Assembly: GCA_958299035.1 (NCBI GenBank)
Contig: CATQJL010000001.1
Location: forward strand, 75,165,594-75,229,593
From: Cylicocyclus nassatus
Taxonomy: Eukaryota; Nematoda; Chromadorea; Rhabditida; Strongylidae
DNA length: 64,000 nucleotides
Reading direction: 5' to 3'
Part shown: positions 24,975 to 36,344 of the stretch, piece by piece
How positions within the stretch are numbered: the first letter of the stretch is position 1
How the letters are laid out: each line of letters begins with the position of its first letter
Made by a program: the position numbers and the translations under genes
Notes under the pieces: model-generated
Told to the model about the DNA's origin: nothing
The model's input: the letters and a program-made list of their open reading frames with translations, nothing else
Databases searched by the model: none

Positions 24975-25610
24975 AGACTGCACACTGCACTCGGCAACCG
25001 GCGAATAAAGCTGAATGTCCGTTTGTCTGCCTGTCTGTATGTCTGTATGTCTGTACGTATGTTTCTGAAAGAAAATTTCATTTCTGAACCGATCCGGACC
25101 AAACTTTGCACACGTAGACTTCGGGATGGGGCGGGTGTCATAGGCTACTTTTCGGTATCGATCGATCATTTTTATCGATTTTTTTGCAAAGTTTGAACTA
25201 CGCAGCTGGGAGCTGGCACAGGGGGGATGTAAGTGATTATGCTGATCACAAATAAAATTAGTTTTAGCATCATTTACTACTTCTATCGATTTTATCGATT
25301 TTCTTGTACAGTTTGGGGTATAAGGCTAGGGATTGGCCAGGGGGGGGGTAAGTGAGTATGCTGATTACGAGTACAATACCGTTTCGTGAAATGGTCAATT
25401 ACCTTTGTCGATTTTATCGATTTTTTTTGCAAAGTTTGAGCTATGGGGCTGGAGTTGGCACAGGGGATAGGTAAGCAATTGATTAGGAAAACAATACGGG
25501 GTTAGGAAACTGGCATGTAGAAGTGGGAAAGGTTGTACAGGATAGGGAGGTGACCCTTATCATGGTGGTTTGAAAGGACCGGGCTGAGCCGGGTATGCTA
25601 GCTGGTTTCG
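24975..25610. mobile_element. Repeat-family element with internal tandem units
   Basis: It begins near AATAAAGCTGAATGTCCGTT, carries a short TCTG/TATG tract, then three tandem units of about 115-120 bases (starting near 25150, 25270 and 25395), each with TATCGATTTTT, TTGCAAAGTTTGA, GGGGCTG and GGCACAGGG, and ends with GGGCTGAGCCGGGTATGCTAG. It encodes no visible protein. A CTAG terminus preceded by a short GC hairpin recalls Helitron 3' ends, but that assignment is inference only. Confidence 0.5.
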
Positions 25611-25663
25611 TTTAATTACCAATTCGGATGAAATTCGTTTTGAGCAGGCGAACTTTGTTTTAC

Positions 25664-25715
25664 TTACGTTGTTTTGACTAAATTTGAAAAGGTCCAATGC
25701 ACTATTACATGGCAT
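25664..25715 (-). CDS. Possible first exon (start MPCNSALDLF)
   Basis: On the minus strand an ATG opens 16 codons (MPCNSALDLFKFSQNN) directly into a GTAAGTAAA donor. Downstream DNA is the repeat element at 24975-25610, so any next exon would lie beyond it. It is divergent from the plus-strand gene at 25838. Evidence is thin. Confidence 0.18.
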
Positions 25716-25800
25716 TTGAATGTTAATGTTTTGAATACACCTACAACCTTAATTACTCCAATTACTCCAAAATTACGGTAAATTAATCATCCTCAAGCGG

Positions 25801-25809
25801 TATATAAGG
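25801..25809 (+). promoter_or_regulatory. TATA box of the 25838 gene
   Basis: TATATAAGG lies 29 bases before the predicted ATG at 25838, compatible with a transcription start a few bases upstream of the ATG and therefore a very short leader. Confidence 0.45.
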
Positions 25810-25837
25810 AATGTATGAAAGCTGTCTTAACCTAAAA

Positions 25838-26255
25838 ATGAGACGCGCTCTACTCCTTGGTGTAAGTGCTGTGAATATCACTGAATGCGTCTTATAACCT
25901 GTGAACCATGCACACACATAAAATTTAGGCTGTATTCGGTGTAACGCTCTGCTTTCAATTTAATCTGTCAAAATACATCAAAAACAAGTGTAAGTTGTTA
26001 CCACCAGGTGACGAACTGAATATAAAGCTCCAGAACAGAGTCAATCAAGCAAGGATACGCACAAATGCAACTCGTCTGGTAGGTTCTTTTTGAAGTACTG
26101 CGATGTCAACAAAATTAGTCATTTTTTGCATTTTTAACCAGTTTAAAGATCCTAATTTCATTCGAAAAAGTAAAGGCGCTTTATAGCAACTCAACAATTC
26201 CTCTCTACCAGGAGCTGATAGTAGAGGCAAAAATCGGAGATTGTTCGGGCTTTAA
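25838..26255 (+). CDS. Small predicted secreted propeptide-like protein
   Basis: Exons: 25838-25861, 25929-26078, 26142-26169, 26212-26255. Donors GTAAGT, GTAGGT, GTAAAG; acceptors ATTTAG, AACCAG, TACCAG; introns of 67, 63 and 42 bases. All phases agree and give 81 residues ending at TAA. The N-terminus is a classical signal peptide (MRRALLLGAVFGVTLC). The middle is hydrophilic (KLLPPGDELNIKLQNRV), and a dibasic Lys-Arg produced at the last splice junction (NFIRKR) precedes a 13-residue tail (ADSRGKNRRLFGL). That layout fits a secreted pre-propeptide, such as a neuropeptide-like precursor, but no family is recognised. If the last intron were retained, the protein would end in KSKGAL instead. 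Confidence 0.5.
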
Positions 26256-27191
26256 ACTTTCTTAATGTCACTACAAATCTACAACGTTGTGGTAATTTGT
26301 AACAGTAAACAATAAAAGTTTCGTGACTTATGTCAGCAAAGTTTGTGAAGAAGGAAATTTTCTACAAAATGGATATCATGTAAGCAGCATATAATTTTGA
26401 AAAATTGCTTAACTTTTTTAGTCATGAAGCTTGGCTCGTGCTATGAGCGTGGCACAGACATTGGTAATCCACTACTCTTCGCTTAGAAAGATTAGGTTGT
26501 AGGATATACTAATAAGGGTTCCGGATTTTATACCATTCAAAAATTTCGAATAAGCTCTAAAAGAAACTTGAGTGATTTTTTTCTTCAGCTCGGTTCTCAT
26601 CTGCTCTTATTCATGTGAAGACTCATTGCAGCTTCCAAAAAATCAATTTTTGCAAGTTGGTTTGAATAGCATGTGGTATTTTTGAAACATTCGTGATATC
26701 CTAGGCAAAATGGCGCAAATCACTTTTGAGACAAAAAGGACAAAAAAACCGCTGCTGTAAAAACAAAATTTTAACGCAAATTCTTTTACACATCGCTTAG
26801 TTTATACTAATTGAATTTCAGCTTTGAACAAAGCAGCTTGGAAAAGCAAGCCAATTCTTTGTAAAATGCAAAGACAACTTTTCAGAAATACTTCTGCCGG
26901 CTTTCAAAAGTGCTGAGAGTAGCGATGGACTACAATCTTCCTGGAATAATTATTCTCCATCAGAAACTCGTCAAGTACGAGCAATTATATTTTATTATCG
27001 TTTTTATAAGGCTTCATAGAATTTTAGGAGGTTTCTTTCAAGAAAGAAGGACAAAGTTTCGCAATTTCTGAAGGGAAAGCTTGAAAAAATTCCGGAGGTA
27101 AAGTGAATTTTACGCTTCTTGTATGATTAAATTTCTTGAATACAATAGCTTTTGTTGTGCGAACTAGTGAAACTAATTGTAGCATCCACCA

Positions 27192-27481
27192 GTGAGTGTA
27201 GGACCGATACAGCAGATACCGTTTGGTTGCATCTGGGGAAAGAAAGAAGCTTCCTGTATTTTTGTGACTGGAAAGTTTTTCAAGTTCCTGCGCCAATTTG
27301 TTGACTTTGTGGATGGTTCATTGATCAGCATAGCTTCAAAAAACTCGGAGATGTCAAACAATGTGGAAGAGCTGTCAAACGATTTGGAAATATTGCCGAA
27401 TAATTCGGAAACGTTGTCAAATGTTCTGTCAGCGCAGTAGATAAATTTCGGATGGGTTGATTGCGCAAGTACGAATCTCAA
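27192..27481 (-). CDS. Possible terminal exon, unknown protein
   Basis: A 102-codon minus frame with a repetitive amphipathic part (FDNVSELFGNISKSF) ends in a short Cys-containing tail (GICCIGPTLTGGCYN) after an internal TTTCCCCAG that could be an acceptor. The plus strand is also open for 82 codons, so coding status is uncertain. Confidence 0.22.
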
Positions 27482-27565
27482 AAACTTATCAACTGGTTGG
27501 AAAAATACAGCTGCTAAGTATTAGCAGTGCGCATCGCTCCGAATATACGAGTGGTACTACCTTAA

Positions 27566-28009
27566 AGGCAGTGGCTCGGGGAAATTGCGACTGTGGGCTT
27601 TCCAAGATTACATGGCCTTCTGGATCAGCTGAGTTGTAAAGTCAAAAAAGTGCTTTTTTGGCGTTTCCGGGCCTTGGAAATTGCTGGGGCGGCGGAAGGA
27701 GGGATTCACCCCAAAATGAGCAACCGGCTGTAGGAGACTGTAACTCCACATATTTTGGCGACAAACTGTATCGCGATGGCTGCCTAGGCTGATCAGCCAA
27801 GCCGCCAAAATAGCTGGAGTCACAGCCTCCAGCAGCTTGCTTCTTTTGGGGTGAATCCCTCGCCCCCCCCCCTTTAGCGATCTCCAAGGCCCGGAAACGC
27901 CAAAAAAAGCACTTTTTTGACCTTTCAAGTGCAGTACCGGACTCAGCTGGTCCAGAAGGCCATGTAGTCGTGAAAAGCCCGCGGTCGCAATTTTCCGGAG
28001 CCATTGCCT
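27566..28009. mobile_element. GC-rich foldback element
   Basis: Arms pair over roughly 200 bases: GGCAGTGGCTCGGGGAAATT at the left with the inverse of GGCAATGGCTCCGGAAAATT at the right, plus CATGGCCTTCTGGA, GTGCTTTTTTGGCGTTTCCG and GGGATTCACCCC blocks. The 128- and 106-codon minus frames here are arm sequence, not genes. It is markedly more GC-rich than its flanks. No TA-type target duplication was evident. Confidence 0.7.
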
Positions 28010-28456
28010 CTAGTTCAAAACATCTCAAATTAGGTAAGAAACTTTTTCATTTGCATCATAAGATAAATTTCTGAAATCAAAAAAGGGGAAGCTCATACAT
28101 TAGCACTTCCGTTATGCAAATGAACAAATTTCTGCAACTGTGTCTTGATATTTCGCAGTTCACCATTTCGCGTTAATCTTCAAGCTGCGAGCCAAGGAAA
28201 CGTATGCTATTTTTGCTTTCTCAAAACTTTACGAAACATTGACAAAACCACATAAAAACCGCGTATTTGCGGCTTGTCGGATTTGTGAAAAGCTACAAAT
28301 CGACATGGAATTTCTTCTGCGCATTTTCAAACGCAGTGATATTATCCCTGAGTTTTGTGATGGTTTGACAAACTCGACAACGCTTATTACTTCTTACCAT
28401 GAGTTGTTTCATGACAAATTCAATTCAAGTTCATGTTTACTTTGAATATTATACTG

Positions 28457-28901
28457 ACAAGGAAAGTCACTTAACTTAGGTTGGCCTTTTGGAATGAAAC
28501 ACATGTTTTTAGAATCAGCTCGGAACGCTGATTCCAAATATGCTGTCCTTAGCTGCGAAGCGTTTCTCTGAAGCGAGTTATGAGCTTTTTCCTGAGCAAG
28601 GCTTGCGTGATGACCGCCTTACAGATGCCACGATATTATCATCTAGGTAATGGTTCAAATGCCTAGTACACTCTATCAAGGCTAAATGGCTCATTTTGAT
28701 GTTATTTCGATTTTCCATCATTTTTTCGGAGTAGATTCCGTCTACAGGCCTTTTTTCCATATTTAGTTGTATGTCAATAACACATGTTAAAAAGCTCATA
28801 ACTCGCTTCGGAGAAAATATTGGGAATCAGCGTTCCGAGCTGATTCTAAACATATGTGTCTCATTTCAAAAGGCCGACTTAAGTTAAGTGACTTCCCTTG
28901 T
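28457..28901. mobile_element. Foldback MITE, ACAAGG family, copy 4
   Basis: ACAAGGAAAGTCACTTAACT at the left is inverted at the right (AGTTAAGTGACTTCCCTTGT). The arms include GGAACGCTGATTCCAAATA and the start of the AACTCGCTTC block. No coding capacity. Confidence 0.7.
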
Positions 28902-29228
28902 GAGAATGAATTAACTGAAAGAACTGTTGTCACTGTCATGACAAAATGACTATTTTCTATTTAGGAAAGGCTTAGTTTGAAGAGATTTTAAGATATTGCT
29001 ATGAATCCATAGGGCATTCGAAAAATCGTGACGATGGCGCAGCCCTCGCGACGCGTACGCACTCCCACCAACTGCATTTTCTTGCTCTTCACCTCTGCTC
29101 GAATGGTTTATCTGCTCACATATAATAGTATTTAGGCATAGAAAGTGACTGAGCTGAGAGATTGAAGTGCCTTTTCGTATGAGTGTTTTTCTGCTCCTGT
29201 GGGCGCAAAGTCAGCACTCAACATCCTA

Positions 29229-29641
29229 ACAAGGGAATGGTCAGAAGTAGAAGTGGCCATTCCAAACAAGCTGCATACCATTCACTGCAGCATAGAACCC
29301 TTAGTTAAAACTGTCTTCATCATCGGCAGAACACCATTGTAGACAAAGTTATGAGCAGTCTAACTGAGAAAAATCGTACATAAAAATTGCAGAATCAAGC
29401 ACATTGTTGAGCTTTTAGCTCAGCTTTAGGTGTAAATCGTATGACCTAACCTAGCTAAATGTTTTGGTCCAGCATTAAGCAGAACATGGGTGCATCCAGA
29501 TTTGCATTACACGGACGATTTCTTATCGACTTCGTTCACAAAAGTGTTCCGCAGATAAGGAAGACAGATTTGGAGTCAGCGTTTTAAGCTACTTCTAACG
29601 GTGTGCAGCTTGGCCACTCCGATTTCTGACAATTCCTTTGT
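29229..29641. mobile_element. Foldback MITE, ACAAGG family, copy 5
   Basis: Ends ACAAGGGAATGGTCAGAAGT and the inverse of ACAAAGGAATTGTCAGAAAT; GTGGCCA occurs in both arms. The right inner arm (GATAAGGAAGACAGATTTGGAG) matches copy 3, although the left inner arm has diverged. It overlaps the start of a 107-codon minus frame, which is therefore partly transposon. Confidence 0.6.
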
Positions 29642-29649
29642 AAGCTACA

Positions 29650-31370
29650 AACGACTGTCTATGCCGTATCCAGCAGACAGACACAAACATAACATGCGCC
29701 TTGTCAAACTGATTGAGCGGCGTCTTCGGATTTAGAATTCTGTACATACTGAAGTGACATATGGCGGTGTGAGGCCATTTTCGGCGATGTCCGGCAATCG
29801 CCGCGGTTTTTTTTTTCGAACTTACGAACACTACTCCGCTGCGAATCAATGATGATATCTGTTTAATGCAATGGATGAAGCTTTTATATGAACGCCTAAA
29901 TTTTGCGCCTCTTATCATAAAACACAGTTTGTGTGAGTTTGAAAGAAAAAGATCAAAAACAAGATTGGATCTAGTAGATTTGAGTAGGCCTGCAAGTGTG
30001 AACAGAGTACTAGATAGAAAGAAAGGTTTTATTAAGTAATAGGAAAAAAAGGGGGTTTGAACTATGTGCCTAATTCCTTGTCAAAGCGCGAACAAGCCAC
30101 CTTCCTTTCAATTTTCCACTTATGACTCCTGAAACCACGGTACGATATAGTCTCACGTAATATCGTTCCGGTTAATGGATCTCTATCGTCTTTCTGTCTA
30201 CGAAAAGGGTGGATGTGACGTAAGAGGCTATACAAGGTAACATGTGACAACCGTATTAGTTACCGCAAATAGCTGGCGTAATTGTGAATGAGCTATGACT
30301 ACCATAAAGTGACTTAGAAATCGATCGTTCACATTGGCTTTTATCAAGATTCAACTTTTCTTTCACCATACATTTGCTAGGACTAATGGAAGTGAGAAGT
30401 TTTCGTCCATCTGCATTTGTACAGCATAACACAGGAGCAATTTGACTTAATTAAAAAATAAAACTAAACTCAAAAATTGAGTCATGATTATTTCCGACAT
30501 TTATGTCATGCTCCTATCTTATCTATTGCTTCTGTTGTCACTCATAAGAGTGTGGTAAAAGAATATGGCTGAGGTTGTTCGGAGTCTTATAGAATACCTG
30601 GGTTACCGCCATAAAGGAACCAAGCATTTATAAGAAGATTCGCCTTCAAATGTAGTTGGCACTTATGTACTTCTGAAATGATTAGAAAGTTTGAAAAAAA
30701 ATTGGCTTTGATTGCCATTTCGAAACCATGTTCACTAATTTACTATGTCACGATGGTTGGCGACTGTTATGATTATTAACCTTGAGTTTTGTGTGTTGAC
30801 CGGTCGTAAATGGAGTATTCGCGAGATTGTGCATATTGTTTTATTGCATCTTTCCACTATTTTTCGCTTCAGATTTTCTGACGTAAATCCCTTTCCGATC
30901 TCAGAAAAGCAAGAATGAGAATGTTTTACTTACCTTGTTCAATGCTACTTATTGAAAACATTATAGAAGGGGATAAGTGTTCAAATGATATATCTAATGT
31001 CAGCTTCGGAAATCAAGATTTTTCTGCATAAATTCAAGAATCTTATGATTGGCTCAAACCATTTTTATATAGAGCAAGACTAAACTGAGATATTCAGTAT
31101 CATCACTGCATAAAATTACAAAAGGGAAGTCCCTTTGATCATAATGCTTTGTTGTCTAAGTATTTTCAAAGCATAAAAACTGGAATTGAAAGGCCACATG
31201 TTGCAGCCGAACGGCCTTCACCTTTGAAAGGTCTGAGGCCTTTGTACGCGGAAGAGAACCGGCTTGGTTGTTTTTAGAGCAGCGTAAAGCTGAGTGTACA
31301 TCGAGAGACAATGGGTACGAACATTCCTGCAGGCATTTGTTCTCTTAAAGCTTTTACAAGGTCAACATAA
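29650..31370. other. No confident gene
   Basis: A minus-strand pair of short open stretches near 31015-30800 could form a terminal gene part (segments LTLDISFEHLSPSIMFS and RKGIYVRKSEAKNSGK), but the intron between them would be only 34 bases. No repeat is seen. Confidence 0.2.
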
Positions 31371-31374
31371 AGAG

Positions 31375-32340
31375 TTAGCGTCTATAACTTTCTATCAATA
31401 ACAGTTTTGAGGAATTCGAAGCTGAAAATACTCTAGCAAAATCTGTTACAAGTTCTTTTTCTTGATTACCTGGGCACTTCAATAAAACCAAAAAAGTGGA
31501 TAGATAGTAGCAGGGCAAAATCGAAAATTCATATGTGTGAAATTCGGAAAAGAAAGTCGAACACTTCAATATGTAATTTTTTTGAACATTATGCACGTTC
31601 AATAGAAAAAAATTTTCAGTGAAATTTATGCACATGCTCAAATTCGAATGGACATCCTGGAAAAAGCTATTTTTTTACACAATTTTCAAAAATATATATA
31701 CGAATTCTGTTCAGTAATCGAATGGAACTGCAATCGCAATTCCAGATCGTAATTTGGAGGAGCGGAATGAGGGAGTGAGAGTAGGTTGCTTTTCTAAATA
31801 ATAAAAATAACAAAATAAGTCGGCCTTGTAATTTTCTTCAGTGTTATGAGCCCGCAAACATTTTGAAAAGCTTTCTGAAGAATTTTTCGGAGTGTGTGAA
31901 TAACCCACCGCACCTTTACTTGAAAGCCCCCTCCCTTACATTGTTAGTTACCTAAGGAAATGGAAGACAAACTTTGCCCAGAGTTTTTTCACTCTAAACT
32001 GGCTCATCAAGCGTCCTTGATTATCTTCGCTTACATTTCGTTTTAATAGCATACATCATCAACGATGTCAAAGTACACATGTCATAATCCAACAAAAAAG
32101 TCTATTAATCTTAACCTGATTGACTAAGCATCATTGAACCGCGAATTGTGATAGACCTTATCAAGTTTTTTTTCTGGGTTTAGTACAGCAAACAGGTTTT
32201 CTCACTCACCGTTCGGTAATAATCATGGAATCTGAAGCGTAGGGCAGTCGTAGCGATAATAGAGCGTGTATCATATTTCACGTTCTTATTACCCTCTTCC
32301 GCGTTTTTGTCTTTGCTCTCATCGCATAGAGCGACCAGGA
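31375..32340 (-). CDS. Three-exon candidate gene, unknown protein
   Basis: Exons (minus): about 32331-32210, 31656-31470 and 31421-31375. The first is followed by GTGAGTGAG in phase 0. The second begins after CTTTTTCCAG and ends with GTAATC. The last follows ATTTTCAG with a 48-base intron, and the frame ends at TAA. The first exon is charged then mixed (KDKNAEEGNKNVKYD, RSIIATTALRFRFHDYYRT). The second holds a hydrophobic stretch (ILPCYYLSTFLVLL) that may be a membrane segment. The 5' end is unresolved: an ATG at 32419 could supply a six-residue start exon but needs a poor acceptor. No domain is recognised. Confidence 0.35.
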
Positions 32341-32419
32341 AAAAAAGATGCGGAAGAAATTAGCGTGGTCATTACATTTACTTTAACGAACTTTGACTCT
32401 CACAAGAAAAGTGTCTTCA

Positions 32420-33020
32420 TTAATGAACTTTGAAGATAAAATCTTCACCAGTTTCGAGGAGCATGGATAATGACTCCAAATCTATTTTTGCAGTCTGCCA
32501 GGAAACCCTGAGTCTAATCTTGAGAGTTGTTTAGGTAATGCAGGCACTAAAAGAAAGTCATCCTGATTTGCTCTAATGGCTCAGCATTGAATATCAGACC
32601 ACTTCTTGTAATAGAGACCTTCATTATAATATACTCATACCCGACATTGTTTTATTTGAACGCTAAAAAGACGCTAACAATTGATTTTAGCTAATGCGTT
32701 CTTTCGCTTCGAAACGAATTCTATGTTCAGAGGCGCTTGGCAGATAATAAAAAAACTTTTCTACTAACTTTTTTAATCTCTTGTAGATTCTTACATTAGA
32801 GGAAATTAAGTCAATAATCTATAGAGAATTGGATTTCTTGACACAACTTTATTAACAAGTACGGGTACGTTTATTCCAATAATTGTGATTGTGCCTGCCT
32901 TCCGTGTCTAGTGGGAGGCCTTTTCTTTCCATACTAAGTGAAAAAATCGAAAAAAACTAAGAATATATAGCCTTTTTGTTTAGCACCCCTTGAAGCGTTA
33001 AAAATGACATGTTTTTATGG
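32420..33020. other. No gene recognised
   Basis: Nothing distinctive on either strand. Confidence 0.3.
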
Positions 33021-33025
33021 ATATT

Positions 33026-33367
33026 ACAAGGTGTCCCAAAAATCTACCGAACATTTGATCTCATAACTTCCTTATATGGGAAGCTTTCGCGGGTCTTCGG
33101 GTTCCATACGGTAGGGCTAGCTTCAACTTGTTTACAGTACAGAGCGAACCACCGATTTCTCTTAGTTACTGTAGGATTACGGTATAAATTTCCGACTCAT
33201 TTTAGGCATTTGACAGACGAGATGGCTTCTAAAAGATTCCAAAGAAAACCAAGACCTCAAACTAAGGATTTCGGAGATTTTAATCTAATTAAGACGTTGT
33301 CCGCTATTGTACTCGGTATGGAGTCCAAGATCCGCGAAAGCTTTCTATATAAGGAAATTAATGCGCA
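33026..33367. mobile_element. Shortened CAGGGTG-type foldback
   Basis: The left arm from CAAGGTGTCCCAAAAATCTA matches the element at 23286 through CACCGATTTCTCTTAGTTAC. The right arm is reduced to the inner block GCGAAAGCTTTCTATATAAG and lacks the terminal CACCCTG. The 120-codon plus frame at 33009-33371 is this element. Confidence 0.6.
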
Positions 33368-34134
33368 GTGATGGAGGAATGTTCTACTATGCACCTCATA
33401 TCTGTTGAGAAAGGTATTGAAGCTTATACGTTTCTTTCTTCAGATTGTACACCTGAAATTGGCATTAGTCTAAAACATTACAGACAAAATACTGAAGCAG
33501 AACTGATTTTTGTGTTAATGCGAGTTTGTGTGCTTATAAGTGGCAGGGCTTAATCTGTTTCATCATATATGCACAGCATTGCCTTTAGTTTTACTGTACG
33601 TGAAGCTTAAGAAACATGCAAATTGTTTTATTTTATACTAGCTGGCAAATCCAGCTCGGAAAACTTCGGTCACTGCTTAACACGAAAACTAACAGCAAAA
33701 TAATATAAATTTGTGGATTTGTAGCAACATTATTCCACCAAGAAATAATCGGTGAAAGTTACTTCATAGAATACCATACACGTAAAAGACCAGCATATAC
33801 AAGCAGAACAGCAATCAAGAGAAATTTATAACATGTTTTGCAGCAGTCTCACACTCCAAACCGGTACCGTTGTCATTCAGTCTAACAGTAGTCTTTTACA
33901 TCGTGCAGTGTTTGCAGTATTGACTTTGCTGTATATGTAGAGATCGCGAGAGTTGAGATCAGGAAAACCCTGAAAGAAATTTTTGCACTTTCATTGTGTA
34001 GACTAAGCTCAATAAATATCTCAGTAATACGATAACAAACTAACCGTTTTCTTTTTTTGGAGGGAGATCATTTCATGTTATGCACATCGTAGCCGTTATT
34101 GGAATCTAGTGAGAAGATGCCTCATTTCTGAGCA

Positions 34135-35231
34135 TCAATAAGCGTTTAAAGCTGACTCGTCCTCTTCCAGAATTGTAGGCATAGGTTCAATTTGGCTCAA
34201 ATGTGACGACATCGAAGATCTGCAACTGAGCTAAGTATTAGACTTTGTAAATTTGTACATACCATACAGAAAGTGAAAAATTTAAGTTTGAAAGTAGGAA
34301 TAGGGAAATTACTGACCGTTGTCCTTGCTTTTTTCGCTGTTCGTATAGTTGTGCCAGACACTTTCTCGAAGACTGAACCTGATCTGGAAAGACTACATAA
34401 GTTTAACAAATCATTATGGCATTGACAATGAACTTTTTACTGGCGGTTTTTTCGTTCGGATTTTCGGTTCACATTTTTCTGATATTTAAGTCTAGCATGA
34501 AAGTGCAAGTATTGTTGGAATTTTGAAAAGTCAGCAGAGCAGATATCTCACTTCTGGGAAAATGATGTTAGCAAATGAGCACAACGGATTCTATAATTGT
34601 AAAACAGGGTGTGCCTTCTTCTTCTTGTAGGAGTACATGAATCAGAAGAATTTCAATTAATGAACATCGAACACTCACGCTTCCCTTAAACGCCCACACT
34701 TTCGCCTCATGACATAGGTCATTGAAGTGCAAGTTTAGCCGCACCCTAGTAAACATTACAGTACAGCCCAATCATGTCGTTAACTTTTTCTCACAAGAGA
34801 TAATTTCACAACCGCTATGAATCAATCAGATTCATTGACTTGACAGAGGTCGCGAAATTGAGATGAGAATGGATAGATGTTATTCATGACGGCTAGCCAT
34901 AAACTATAAAACGCAACTTAGATTTTGATAAGTTTTCTACAAAATATGATTAGAAAGAGTTCAACAAAACGTAAAAGCCTTTGAAGATGAACGGTAATGG
35001 AAACGCTTAAAAGCTCGTAGAGAAACATCAAAACTTTAATATAGCGGCAGGACAGCAATAGTTTAGTAACCGATTGGTAAAGAATAAATTCAAAGAAGTT
35101 TAAGAGTGCTTGACTGTACTGTTTACAATTAAGAATGTCTGTATAACTATTTGAGAAATCAGCAAAATAAACTTACTTCCTCGGCCGACTAATTTCATCA
35201 GCTTTGTGAAGAATCCTTTTCTCATCGACAT
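34135..35231 (-). pseudogene. Family member B, paralogue of the 3988-5132 gene
   Basis: Exon 1 (35231-35177: MSMRKGFFTKLMKLVGRG, GTAAGT donor), exon 3 (34383-34317: QSSRKCLAQLYEQRKKQ) and exon 4 (34225-34135: PMPTILEEDES, stop TGA) match gene A in length, splice position and phase, with frequent synonymous changes. That argues for past coding constraint. Exon 2 should lie around 34650-34770. A homologous stretch is visible there (TVMFTRVRLNLHF), but no AG acceptor gives the required phase. The copy may therefore be broken, or it may use an unseen exon. The product and function are unknown. Confidence 0.5.
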
Positions 35232-35654
35232 TATAGTAGGTTAGAGGAGTTTATGGTAGACTTGATTACACGATAGTGTAGCGAATATTTATTCCAGGTA
35301 GAATTGACCAGTCCTAGGATTCGTTGATGTGGAACGGCTTTAAATATAACATCGCTCGGAGGCGGCACCGAGGGTGCGCCGTCGGCCCCGCCCTCAAGGA
35401 GTGCGAAGACGTCTCTATTGTGGAAAGGTTGAAAGTCACACAACTAAAACAGTGAGATGTAGTAACAATATTGTAATATGTGTCTATATAGAAATAAAAC
35501 ATGTTATATCGCTTTCAGTCTACGTTTGAACAATATTTTACAGCTTTGTCTGCTGAGATCGAGCGATAATTGAATGGATGACGCCAGAAACATGCAGCTA
35601 GTTATTCACATACACCTGAAGGCTACTGCACGACGAAGGCGCAAAAGCAGTAAC

Positions 35655-35775
35655 TGTTAAGCGGGCGCAAACGCGGCGCGCGCGTATCCTCACCGTTGTA
35701 AATCCTGCGCCTAAAGCGCTCTGCCGCCAATAAAGCCGCGTTCGCGCTCAAAGATACTGCGCGTTCGTCATGCAG
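35655..35775. repeat. GC-rich imperfect inverted repeat
   Basis: GGGCGCAAACGCGGCG at about 35660 pairs imperfectly with GCCGCGTTCGCGCTC at about 35740. The block is much richer in GC than its flanks and may be a small foldback element. Confidence 0.35.
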
Positions 35776-36111
35776 CAGCCTATGGAGTTCTGTCTTCATT
35801 CTTCCGCGAGTGGTCGGCTAACTTTTGGCTCTGATCTATCCAACGATCAAGGTTAGAAGTGAAGGAGTATCGTTGGAAGAAACCGTGGCTGGTTTATCTG
35901 CGATGCTTGCACGGAAGTCAAAGAATGTCCAGCGAACCCCTCGCGAACTTCTAACCATTGGAGCTTGCAGCAGGTCAAAAAGCTATGAAACTTCGTCAGT
36001 GGAGCGATATCTCAAGTACCTCTACATCCACAACTAACGAAGCCTTATTCAAATCATCATGGCCTCATACACCGTTGAGTAAATAAATAGAAATACAGAA
36101 ATAGCACATAC

Positions 36112-36344
36112 CTAAAGGTAGCTGAAAAAGCAATAATGTGATCAACTTTGCATTTTTTATGTGCAGTGTCTTTGCAATAAAACTGTTCATAACTTCGCCT
36201 ACAATGACATTTGGTTGAAACGTAAGACATATTCAAACTTAGCGTTTGCATATGCATAGAATGGTATTCGATATCTGGCATTCTTTCGTTAGACTGCATC
36301 AACAATGCCAACTCAGCAATTGCACAATAACGAAGTTTATTCAC
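36112..36344 (-). CDS. Candidate cysteine-containing first exon
   Basis: An ATG at 36344 opens 77 codons into a GTATGTGC donor at 36111. The first 15 residues (MNKLRYCAIAELALL) could serve as a weak signal peptide. A Cys cluster (C-H-C, then C eight residues on, then C) follows: KCHCRRSYEQFYCKD and KKCKVDHIIAFSATF. The C-x-C-x(8)-C spacing followed by a hydrophobic strand loosely recalls the N-terminus of NTR/TIMP domains, but in that family the C-x-C is at the mature N-terminus, which is not the case here. I do not assign a family. Confidence 0.3.

Noticed and set aside
27642..28028. 128-codon minus-strand frame
   Set aside because: It lies inside the arms of a GC-rich foldback element.
30800..31014. 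Two-exon C-terminus with good splice sequences
   Set aside because: The intron would be only 34 bases, below the usual minimum, and there is no other support.
33009..33371. 120-codon plus frame
   Set aside because: It overlaps a shortened CAGGGTG-type foldback element.
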